Positions 55,005 through 64,000 of a stretch of DNA of 64,000 nt are shown here, piece by piece (the stretch's first letter is position 1; every line of letters starts with the position of its first letter). Source of the stretch: Xanthoparmelia taractica (Eukaryota; Ascomycota; Lecanoromycetes; Lecanorales; Parmeliaceae); contig MU853180.1 in NCBI GenBank assembly GCA_033085395.1, positions 62,001-126,000 of the forward strand, read 5' to 3'. Made by a program: the position numbers and the translations under genes. A model generated the notes under the pieces. It ran no database searches and was not told where the DNA came from. It saw only the letters and a list, made by a program, of their open reading frames with translations.

Positions 55005-56385
55005 ATGTTCATGCGCGTCTTATCTCTCCTCATTGCGATGGCTCAGATGGCCACTACCAGATATATCATGTATCTTACAGGGTGCGTCAGCTCGATGCCC
55101 ATCACTTTTGTACCTCTCTCATGGTGCAATAGTCAGCACAATGTTGTGCCTAACAAATCTCTTGTCTCAGACATTACGCATGTGGCTCTAGCTTTCATGA
55201 GCCCGGCAACATTCAATCAAGTGGAGCCATCATCATGGCCTCTCTTCACGACGGTAGAGATAGCTCGTTCAAAGTTTACTGACGGAACGGCCATCATGGT
55301 AGCGATTGGAGGCTGGGGCGATACCGCAGGCTTCGACATCGCCGCAGCGATAGACACCACACGTAAGCTATTCGCGCACAATGTGAAGGTAATGATAGAT
55401 GCCACTGGCGCAGATGGTAGGCTTAAAGTGTTGAGTTTGGAAATGGTATACTAACATTTTCCGCTAGGCGTTGACATTGATTGGGAATACCCGGGGTTCG
55501 TAACTGCTCCATATTGCCTATTCCTAAGTTCTCGTTGCCTTTGGCAGGACGTGCGGCCACTAAATGTTAGACAGCGGGAATGGCGAGGACTACAAGCAGA
55601 TCCCAAACTCTGAAAAGGCTTGGGAGATTGAAGCATATCCCTTGCTGCTCTCGGAGATTCGCTCTGCCTTAGGTTCAAACAAACTTATCTCGGCTGCTGT
55701 ACCAGGACTCCCTAGAGATATGCTGGCCTTCACCAAGACTACGTTACCGGCAATCAGTGCATCTTTAGATTTCTTCAACGTTATGACCTACGATCTGATG
55801 AACAGAAGAGACAACGTCACTAAACATCATACCGGCATCGCGCAGTCTCTGACCGCTATCAATGCCTACGAGGAGAGAGGCATTCCGACTAATAAGATGA
55901 ATCTAGGTTTTGCCTTCTATATAAAATGGTACAGGACTGATCCTCAAGGAGGATGCGACATCAATCCTATAGGCTGTAAGACAACCCTAATGGAAGATCC
56001 CTTGACCGGCGCCGACCTTGGCCGCGCGGGTGCCTTCTCATGGCACGAACCTGTTCCTGCAGAAGTGTCTGCCTCATACAAAAGAGCCATGGCGCACGGA
56101 AAATATGACAGCGAAGGTGGTGGTTACTACTACTGGGATTCGGAGGAAAGTCTTTGGTGGAGCTGGGATACACCAGATGTTATAGCTAAGAAATTCCCAA
56201 ACATTATGGAGAAGAAGGACCTGGGAGGTGCGTTCGCTTGGGGCTTGGGTGAGGACGCTGATGACTTCACGCACCTCAAAGCATTGACTTCCGAGATGAA
56301 GGCATTTGGAAAACGATATCAAGGTGCGGAACTGAATACCCCCTCTGCACCACTTTCAAGCTCACATTATAAAGATGAGCTGTGA
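55005..56385 (+). CDS. GH18 chitinase with signal peptide and KDEL terminus
   Basis: Hydrolyses beta-1,4-linked chitin. Exons are 55005-55081, 55133-55416, 55468-55495 and 55575-56385. Introns are 51, 51 and 79 bp, and the product is 399 aa. The start MFMRVLSLLIAMAQMA is a secretion signal (Met 55011 is an alternative), followed by RYIMYLTGQHNVV after the first splice. The catalytic DxxDxDxE motif is complete only after splicing: DGVDIDWEYPG at residues 120-130, catalytic acid E127. Also seen are MVAIGGWGD, DFFNVMTYDLM (family landmark) and AFAWGLGED. The third exon is only 28 bp. The protein ends SSSHYKDEL, matching an ER-retrieval signal. The first intron is a multiple of three with no stop, so its retention would insert 17 residues before QHNVV. 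Confidence 0.9.
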
Positions 56386-57209
56386 GTCAGCGCATTGGAG
56401 ACCCGAGTCCTGGGAAGAACGACATATTCACAAAAACTTCTGATAGATTTCTTGCATCTCTTATCTAGGGATTTTCCTTTTAGGGCGATAATCTCTAAAT
56501 AACTTGAAACCTAAGCGTTCAGAGAGATTAATAAACTTACGTTCGATCTACATTATTAATAGTGTGCCGCCACTGAAAAAAAGCCCCTCTTTAGCGCTAT
56601 ATATTGCCAGAAAAAAATAAATAAACTATTCTTTTTTTTATATCAATCCAACCCTACCGACGATTCCTATAACTCACATAATTCATGAGCCGAATCTTTA
56701 CGAAATCTTTCCCTATATATAGTATAGAAAAGCCCCATGTGCACATCACCGAGTTCGTAGACGCGTTATCGTATACCTCGTTCGATGCTATATAGATGTC
56801 AGGCTCTTGACCTGTCGACGATTCGGTGATGGTGGTGGCGGTATTTGGGTATTCTGGCCTTTTGGCTGCGCTGTGCGGGGTAATGAGGTGAATAGAATGA
56901 ATGCGAAGGAAGAAGGATAGTGTATGATGAGGTGATTTGGTGCACGGGGTCTGATTACAGTATTGGGAGCGGTGTGTCAAGGGAGTAGATAATTTAAGGG
57001 GGTAATTTGATTTTGGTAATAGTACGAGTAACTTATATGAGTTCCACCAATTCCTAGTATACAAATGAGTGATTTATTGAAAGAATGAAACAACGACTCA
57101 CCGCTCGAAGTACCAAGACTGTGAACCCACCCAAACATTTCCTCGTCCCCATCATAACATCTGGCGTGACCAAAACAGCTTCTCCGCCTCTCAGTCGAGG
57201 CCTCAAGCT
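56386..57209. other. Convergent intergenic region
   Basis: About 820 bp between GH18 and the minus-strand membrane protein. It is AT-rich near 56400-56700, with a short poly-A/poly-T pair around 56575-56640. Nothing coding is supported. Confidence 0.4.
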
Positions 57210-58154
57210 CTAATTTCGCCAAGACGGACCGGCGATAGCCGGCCTAGATGGCCATGTAATTGGACTCCAGCTACTGCTCGCTGAATCATCACTAACGTCA
57301 GACGTGCGCGCAGGCTCCGGTCGACGGGGATGCTGCTGCCGAAGCGGCGTCTCATCTCGCCGTGTTTCCCCTCCTCCTCCATAAAAGTGGATATTAAAAC
57401 GGTCCCCGATCCTATTGTTCGTGCGATTACGGGAGCCGGAAGTGGTAGTCGGTAGGAAGTGTCCTTGTCCATGATTGTTGTTCATCGTGTTCATGGCGCC
57501 TTCTTGGTGTTCATGAGATCGATCGGACGGCCAATTGCGATGGCTTTGGGCGCCAACCCGGGTGTTATTTCGTTGGAGTGGTAATTTGCCCATGCGGTAT
57601 AGAATGATGGCGACGATGATGCTAGCGATGCCGACGATGGGTCCTAGGATTGTGAAGATCTGAGCTGCGGTGCTGAGATTGTGGAATCCCGTCGGAGCTG
57701 GCGTTGCTGTGCTGGTGGATGTTGGGGAACTTGAAGAGGTTGGTGTAGGAGTATTAGTGCCTTATCAGAAGTTAATAGCAGTCGGCAGGACGAAGCATTG
57801 CGCATTACCTATGGCTGCTTTGACCGCCGGCTGGCCATACCAGGCCTTTGCGACGCTGGTTGCCGACGCTTGGAACTGTGTAGGAACGGAAGGGTTCCAG
57901 AAGCCTGTCGAGACGATGTTCGACAACAGCGACGACGACATGTCAGGTAGCGTCTCGTAGCAGGCAGCAGTTGATATCTGCGGCGCGGAGGTGACGCAGC
58001 CTGCATAGTAGAGAACATTGGCGATTATTACCGCGTCGCTCACGCCTGGGGGAAGAGTCGTCCACGCCGGCATGTCCTCGAGGGAGGTGTAACTTTGAGT
58101 AGCGGCGAGTGAAACATGCGCAAGGCCGAAGAAAAAGTAGGTGATACGAGCCAT
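57210..58154 (-). CDS. Single-pass membrane protein with signal peptide and Ser/Thr stalk
   Basis: Exons 58154-57809 and 57760-57210 around a 48-bp intron (GTAATG..GATAAG, phase 1), giving 298 aa. The N-terminus MARITYFFFGLAHVSLAATQ is a signal peptide. The extracellular part of about 100 residues has two cysteines (YYAGCVTSAPQISTAACYET). A Ser/Thr/Pro stalk follows (NTPTPTSSSSPTSTSTATPA), then a membrane helix (IFTILGPIVGIASIIVAIIL). The cytoplasmic tail of about 110 residues is Arg/Asn/Pro-rich. This architecture resembles fungal Wsc/Mid2-like wall sensors, but no WSC domain is present. The exact family is unrecognised. The longer frame upstream of 58154 has no additional good start. Confidence 0.75.
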
Positions 58155-60070
58155 GATAACAATGATAGCGTACGGAGCGAGTGAATAGGTAGGAATTATG
58201 AAAGGGAATGCCCAACGAGTGAATACAGACGGCAGCAAGGAAAGTAATGGACTCGGTTTGAGGGAGTGGTGAGCAGGAAAATAAGAAAGAGATACACTGC
58301 CACGGGGGCGGGAAAGATTCTGCCTTACCCCCAAATTGCTCATCGTATTGGTAACAAATGACCGAAACCTTGCCGAGAGAGTAAGCACATCGTTGTTTGT
58401 TTAACAATGTTTCCTGTCCGTGTCAATTGACGCACGGAGAAGGGAAAAACAGCATGATAAACACGTAAATGATACTATCAATGCCTCTCTCTTCCAACGA
58501 TATATCCCTTCTGAGTCACTTGTCAAGAGAAAAACATCTCGCAGTAGCGAAATTCGTCTCTTCTCTAAACTCTTACCGTTGTTGGGGGCCAGGATGTAAC
58601 ATGAAACTCGATTGAATGGTGTGAATTTAAAGCTCATGCATAGAAACAGGGCGTATGGAAACAACCGTGTTCCACCGCCACCACACCAGACCAAGGAAAA
58701 TGACGAAAGAGCAGATGAAAAAGGGACAGAATTGAATTGCGTAAAATCGCTCATGCGTACCTGAGTGTCTGATTAATCAACCCATAATTCTTTCCTAGAG
58801 CAGTCCCATGAGCGCGCCGTAGCGACCTTCCATAAGAAGGACGATCGACGAAGTGGTGGCCGAGCAATCGGCTATTCGGCCACGAGATACCTAATGGGGA
58901 TGGGCTTAGGAAGCGCTGGTCTTATTGGCCAGCCTTATTAAATATCGACCTCCCATCTGCTGTAGTCAGCCTTGTCTAAGAATCCTATGGTTTTCAAACG
59001 TACGTAAAGCCCCATCAAGTCAGCAGCTGGCTTGGTCTTGCCCGAAGCTCCTTTCGTAATTCAGGTAAGAGAGCTCAACGCAGCATTGGAGGGCGGAGTG
59101 AATAAGGTATGTAGAACGGTGAAGCTGAGCAGGAGCCTTGAGCGGCCACATAGAGTATTTGAGTAGACAAGATCGAAATCGATTAAAGGCAGGCAGTGAA
59201 CCTCTAAACCGATGTGTAGAAATTCACCAGCTTTGATATAGCCCTCGAGAACACTTTAATTGCAGTGGGGTGCTTTGCTGCTATAGAATCATCGCTACAG
59301 CATGGAACATCAAAAAATAATAACAGTAAGTAAGAGCTCTTATCTTTTTCCTTGCATGCCCTTGCTCTGTATAAGTATTTCATCAGAACAATCGAGGGTT
59401 CATCTCAAGTCATGTAACGGTGGAGGTTGGGATTTTTGCCAAGGGTGTACGTAGCATAATATCTCTTCCCTTAGGCCCCTTCTATGCATGACATCCACTC
59501 GATCCCCCTCCCCTCCCTCCCTCCCTTCCAAGAGCCGCAGGAGCCCAACATCACAGACTGCTTACTCCATAGTGCGATCAAATATCGATACGAAATAATT
59601 CAAATAATACCAACGTTGGGAAATAAGGTACGCAAATAACGAAGCTAACTTTACACGCAGCCAATGAGATCATCTCGCTACTGAGACCCGTTACCAAGTA
59701 CTTGTGCTCGGTCGAGATGTAAGGTAACCCAACAAGTAGAGCCTCAACGCTAGTGATTAGAAGTACATGTTGCAGAGTAGATTAACACGCATGCACATGC
59801 ACATGCACATGTATGCTTCAGGGATGTACGTAGAAGTATTGGGTCCACTTAGTACTTAGTATAACTAGAGCAGCCTGAAACACACGGCTCTTGGTCTTCT
59901 GCGTCCTAGCTCACTTTCCAACCATGGTTCTTTCACCGGTCTACTTCCCTTCCCTTAGCCAGGGTCGGTCCGCCCGGTTTGCTAAATTTTTCCTTTTAGC
60001 ACTGGAGCAGAATGCGCAGAAAGCAGCACACACAGCACGCACGTTGTACCAAGGCTGCTCATGTTTGTCA
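58155..60070. other. Intergenic region between two minus-strand genes
   Basis: About 1.9 kb with no supported gene. It includes a hexamer (CATGCA)n tract (59789-59815), a C/T-rich stretch (about 59500-59530) and the 5' region of the membrane-protein gene. A tempting ATG near 58988 followed by GTACGT was examined and dropped because no downstream frame held. Confidence 0.45.
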
Positions 60071-61663
60071 TTATCTAAACGCAGACTCATGCGTCCGCAG
60101 TTTATAGACAATTCCAACAATACCCGCAAAAGCCACCGCCATGAGCAACGAGCCCAACGACACTTCCAGCGTAGTGATACAACGCGTATTAAGAGCCGCT
60201 CTGATCACCGCTCCAATGGTATAGACGCAGCCGGCCAAAATCGGTATGCTCAGCGCCACATCCCCCAGCTCGGTAGCCAACACCCTCCTTCCCTTCACCA
60301 TAGCATCAAGCTCTTCATCTAACCTCTTCGCCATCTTGGTCTCCGAGAATTCTTCCCTAACCCTCCTCTTTCCATTCTCCCCCATCTGCCGTAATTGCTC
60401 CTCACTCGTCTGCCCCATAACCTTCTTCATGACATCTGTCCATTGCTCCACCTTCTCGGCATCCCGCAGCCACCCCGTTTGCGGATCTAGGACCGTCTCC
60501 AACGGTCCTCCGCTGTTCGCGGCTAGAACCGGAACGCCGGCTAGCATGGCTTCTAAAGGCACGATGCCAAAGTGCTCGTTTGAGGGAGTGTAGATGAGGA
60601 GACGGGCGGAGTTTAGGAGGGAAGATTTGAGAGAGGAAGGGACGGAGAGGAGGAAGAGAACGGAGATGGAAGGGGGGATGGAGAGGGCGGAGACGAGGGT
60701 TTTGGTCGTGGCGTGGGTGAGGGAGAGGGAGGTGGCGAGGGTTTCGAGGGAGTGGTGGTAGAGGACGTTTTCGCGGACTTGGGGATCGTAGCCTCCTGTT
60801 ATAGGTCAGGATCTTGTCACACGACAGGAGGGATGATGTGAGATGTCGAAATTACCTGCAATGACCAACCTTGCACCTTCTCGATCCTTTGGTTCCAAGC
60901 CTGCGAAGGCTCTGATTGCAAGACCCACATCTTTCTTTCGCTCGAATCGGTTAATACTTAGAAGTACTTTCTTGTCTTTCCATAGCGGCCGGCTTTGTTC
61001 GACATTTTCTTTTCGTCTTGTATCAACGCAAGGGTAAACAACCCCAACACCTCTCTCACCACCCAGACCCTGCCAGATATTTTCCACCACTCCCTTTGTA
61101 AAGCCACTATTAACTACTACCCTATCAGCGCCTCTTATACCCCACCCTTCCAACCAATCAAATCCTATCCGCCATATCCTCTTATACCAGCTCTTCCTGC
61201 CCTGCACGAGGAGTAAATCGGGAAAATGGCAGTAGAACAAAATCTTCTGATCCTCCCAGAACCAACGCAGGAAGGGTATACCGGCAGACAGCTGATCTAT
61301 AAAAAAGGCCGTTGGCTTCAGCTTGGCCAGTTCGCCAGTCCAGGTGATAGCCACTAGCAGATGGATTTGTCTGAGAATAGAACACAGGATTTTGAAGCGG
61401 CCAATGACGGTCGGAGGGAAGAGCCAGCCTCCGCGAACGCGAACGTCGAGGGTATCATCTCGAGCTTCATCAAAGCAGTGATTGATATCACGGTAGGATG
61501 TAAAGATTGTAATCTTGTGACCAAGGTTTTGAAGACCAAGTGCAGCGTCAATGACTAGGCGTTCTGCGCCACCAATGCCGAGATCAGGATGAAAGAAGAC
61601 AATGTTCTTTGTTTCATTAGGTGCAGATGTTGGGTCTTGTTGCCTTTTCACCTTGCGTTCCAT
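60071..61663 (-). CDS. ALG2: ALG2, alpha-1,3/1,6-mannosyltransferase of N-glycan assembly
   Basis: Adds the second and third mannose to the dolichol-linked oligosaccharide at the cytosolic face of the ER. Exons are 61663-60856 and 60795-60071, with a 60-bp intron (GTAATT..AACAG, phase 1). The product is 510 aa, the size expected for fungal ALG2. The GT4 motifs are IVFFHPDLGIGGAERLVIDA near the N-terminus, RFKILCSIL, LLSINRFERKKDVGLAIRAF, then after the splice GGYDPQVRENV. The donor-site motif is SNEHFGIVPLEAMLAGVPVL with GGPLETV. Two hydrophobic C-terminal segments (LGDVALSIPILAGCVYTIGA and LLMAVAFAGIVGIVY) give membrane attachment. The start MERKVKRQQD is the first ATG. The gene is divergent from GH71. 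Confidence 0.93.
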
Positions 61664-62376
61664 TGGGGAAAATTCCAAGGCCGGAGTTATCTCGGCTGTG
61701 ATGTGATAATTGTTGATAATGAGGCTGCTGGCTCACCAGATCAAATCTCCAAGAATTAAAGTCACAGCTTAAGGTACCTTAGTGTCGCCGCTAGTCATGC
61801 GGATGATTATCCCCTAGTGGTGCCAAGACGGTGATATCGGGCGCTAAAAATGGAAATGATTGGTGACAATGGATTTGCCCCTGCATGAAATTTCGGAGAT
61901 TCAAAGCGCAAAAACAAAAAACAAAGGAATTAAGTCACGTTTTAAATAAAACTTTAAAATTAGTGCGAAGAAATTGTTTCATCATTTGGTGGGTGATGAA
62001 AAGAACAAGGGGGATCAGACCACATCTTTGCATGTCGCCATCCTTCAATTCCACTTCCCACGGCGGCAAGGTTGTGATCTCTTTCTCTCTTCCCTCTCAC
62101 TTTCTTCTTCTTCTTCTTCTTCTTCTTCTCTTTTTCTCTCCTTCACTCTCATTCTTCTTCTTCTTCTTCAACCCTCTCTCTACAAGATTGCCTGACAGTC
62201 TGTAACCCACGGTCCTTACCAGCCATACATAGTCTTTCTTTTCTTTTCATACCACTCGCTGGTCGAAAGAAAATACACTCCTTTGTTCTTCTAAACTTAG
62301 CTCTTCAAACCCATACTACTCGTCAAATATCTATCAAGTCTCTCACCACCCGAGCCGATAAGGACTTACGCACAAA
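61664..62376. promoter_or_regulatory. Divergent intergenic region of ALG2 and GH71, with (TTC)n tract
   Basis: 713 bp between the two start codons. The GH71 side has a (CTT)n/(TTC)n microsatellite (about 62101-62130 and 62149-62170) in a strongly C/T-rich leader (about 62070-62200), which likely belongs to the GH71 5' UTR or core promoter. No TATA box was identified. Confidence 0.55.
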
Positions 62377-63723
62377 ATGTACCCAGCAGCATTGACAGCT
62401 GCTTGTGCCATCCTCCTCACCACCCTCGCAACCTCAATATCATGTCTTAGCCACTCTCACGCCCACGGCCATGGCCATGCTCACCTGTCCAAGCGTGCGA
62501 CCACCCCCATGGTCTTCGCCCACTACATGATTCAATTCCCGCCCGCAAATCTAGACTATACCAACGATATCAACCTCGCCAAGGATGCCGGGTTCGACGC
62601 CTTCGCTGTCGACTACTCGGACAATGCGCCTAGCTTCGCCACGAGGCTTGACATCCTCTACAACACCGCAGCAAAATTAGGGTTCAAGGTCTTCATAACC
62701 ATCGACACCACCACCATGGTCGATGTCGACCAGGTCGTCAACATCACAAACTTTTACGCCGACAGCCCTGCCCAGGCTAAAGACGCCGCCGGCAACATCT
62801 TCCTCAGCTCCTTCGAAGTCAACCCTCCCGGCTGGAACTGGCAAACCGACGTTGTCGACAAGATCAAAGTCCCCGTCACCCTCCTCCCGGGATCTCTTGG
62901 CCAAGTCGGCTCAGACGAGACCTCCCTGCCCAACCGCGGCGCAGGCCCCTTCACTTGGGTCCATCCCGCGCTCTCCGCCGACCAAGAAAAGGCCGTCGAT
63001 AAAACCTTCGCTGATGCCCGCGACGCCGACAACAAGGTTTGGATGGCAGGCGTAGCCCCTTGGTTCTTCAAGCGCCTGTCCAGCGATACCAATTGGCTGC
63101 ACGCGCAAGACTCCAACATCTACATCGATCGCTGGGTGGAGCTGCTGAAGCTAAAGCCCAACTACATTGAAGTCATCTCCTGGAACGACTATGGCGAATC
63201 CCACTACATCGGCCCCGCCGACACGACGCCCGAGTCTGAGCTCATGCAACCTGACAGACCCGACTACTACGGCAACCTCGACCACAGCGCTTTCCTCAAA
63301 ATGTCCACCATCTTCATCAAAACCTTCAAAGCCGGCGACACCACGGTCACCGTTACTGCGGACGAAGAAGACGTCTTCTTCTTCTACCGTCCCCAGCCCG
63401 TCAAGAACATCCCCAGCGACGACGCCTACCCCGACAACGCCTGGCCTTTACCAGAGAACGCCTCCAGCATCGAAGACAACGTCTACGTCGTGCCTTTCCT
63501 CTCCGAGCCCGCGACCATCTACCTCAACTCCGGCGGCAACACCACATCCATGGACGCGCCGTCCTTTCTCAGCAAAGGCGCCGTCCTCTTCGGCTCTCCG
63601 GCCAAGATGGGATCGCAGGTTTTGACAGCCAGCCGGCCCATCAACGGCAAGACGCTCAACAAGACCGGCATTGACATCACCGATGGTGGGAATCGATACC
63701 AGGGGAACGTGGTCGCGATATAG
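62377..63723 (+). CDS. GH71 alpha-1,3-glucanase (mutanase), secreted
   Basis: Degrades alpha-1,3-glucan, a wall polymer of ascomycetes. Single exon, 448 aa. The signal peptide is MYPAALTAACAILLTTLATS. It is followed by a His-rich propeptide (SHSHAHGHGHAH) and a dibasic site SKR|ATTP suited to Kex2 cleavage. The mature enzyme starts at VFAHYMIQFPPANL. Later it has DYTNDINLAKDAGFDAFAVD, PWFFKRLSSDTNW and IEVISWNDYGESHYIGP, the last two being GH71 hallmark segments. A beta-rich C-terminal part (about 320-448) follows. The gene is GC-rich in third positions relative to its neighbours, giving mirror frames on both strands. The start fits the signal peptide. Confidence 0.93.
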   Translation: MYPAALTAACAILLTTLATSISCLSHSHAHGHGHAHLSKRATTPMVFAHYMIQFPPANLDYTNDINLAKDAGFDAFAVDYSDNAPSFATRLDILYNTAAKLGFKVFITIDTTTMVDVDQVVNITNFYADSPAQAKDAAGNIFLSSFEVNPPGWNWQTDVVDKIKVPVTLLPGSLGQVGSDETSLPNRGAGPFTWVHPALSADQEKAVDKTFADARDADNKVWMAGVAPWFFKRLSSDTNWLHAQDSNIYIDRWVELLKLKPNYIEVISWNDYGESHYIGPADTTPESELMQPDRPDYYGNLDHSAFLKMSTIFIKTFKAGDTTVTVTADEEDVFFFYRPQPVKNIPSDDAYPDNAWPLPENASSIEDNVYVVPFLSEPATIYLNSGGNTTSMDAPSFLSKGAVLFGSPAKMGSQVLTASRPINGKTLNKTGIDITDGGNRYQGNVVAI

Positions 63724-64000
63724 AATAGGGCATACATAGGGACCAGCCCAATCTTTTTTGTGGCACATACACCCAATTTGTAAGAAACGGAAGCGAGGAG
63801 AAGGATTTTTTGTTTTCTTTCTTTCATCAGGCCATGACACATGCTCGCAGGAAAGGACACTTTTATCGACGGCAGAGCCCCTATTTCGCTTCCAGAACCT
63901 TTCTATTCTACTTCCAACGTCTATCCACCTTTGCCCCGAAGGTTGACAAAGTGTACATATACCCATTTACCTTGCTTGAAACCAGCATTCATGCTTAGAT
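63724..64000. other. Right end, 3' flank of GH71
   Basis: 277 bp downstream of the GH71 stop. No coding is supported; a 3' UTR and intergenic sequence are likely. Confidence 0.4.

Noticed and set aside
58988..59100. Possible gene start (ATG then GTACGT donor)
   Set aside because: No open frame could be continued after any candidate acceptor.
62677..63966. Long antisense and shadow frames over the GH71 gene
   Set aside because: They arise from the GC-rich third-position pattern of the real gene and show no domain.

Overview
This window is nuclear DNA from a filamentous ascomycete (Pezizomycotina). The genes are compact and carry introns of about 45-80 bp with GT..AG ends and CTGAC/CTAAC-type branch sites. 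The protein set is typically fungal: a septation-network LRR scaffold, a DUF8004 protein, a fungal DENN protein, GH18 and GH71 cell-wall hydrolases and a fungal STAND-type N-terminal domain. Class level (Dothideomycetes or Eurotiomycetes-like) cannot be fixed from the sequence alone. No rRNA, tRNA, CRISPR array or intact autonomous transposon was found.

Layout. 0-10 kb: a gene-poor left end with a decayed repeat, then a DUF8004 gene (-), a 356-bp MITE with TA target duplication, a nitrate transporter (+) and a small unknown gene (+). 10-34 kb is a dense housekeeping block: VPS11 (+), an AT-hook protein (+), an F-box-like/helical-repeat protein (-), a small possibly mitochondrial protein (+), the SIN/MEN scaffold of the Cdc11/Nud1/SnaD family (-), a small conserved-looking protein (+), a TBC Rab-GAP (+), an SDR oxidoreductase (+) and the box C/D snoRNP factor BCD1 (-). 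34-39 kb is sparse and holds a SAP/F-box-like gene (-) and a poorly resolved membrane-protein-like stretch. 39-47 kb: a DENN-domain protein (+), EME1/MMS4 (-) and a multi-pass membrane protein of unknown function (+).

47-55 kb is accessory in character. It has minisatellites, a small secreted six-cysteine protein, a beta-lactamase/transesterase pseudogene whose three stop codons all fit C:G to T:A mutation (as in RIP), and a truncated, frameshifted STAND/NLR N-terminal domain. 55-64 kb returns to intact genes: a GH18 chitinase ending in KDEL (+), a single-pass membrane protein (-), ALG2 (-) and a GH71 alpha-1,3-glucanase (+) divergent from ALG2.

Themes. Several genes act in membrane traffic and Rab signalling (VPS11, TBC, DENN). 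Others act in wall building or remodelling (ALG2, GH18, GH71), in cell division and genome maintenance (Cdc11-like, EME1) and in nutrient uptake (NRT2). I found no convincing wholly new multi-gene system. The best leads are the MITE, the RIP-like beta-lactamase/NLR graveyard, a GC-AG intron, two frame-preserving introns, the KDEL chitinase, the His-rich GH71 propeptide and the lineage-specific membrane and secreted proteins. All exon boundaries were read by eye from splice consensus and frame continuity, without transcript evidence.
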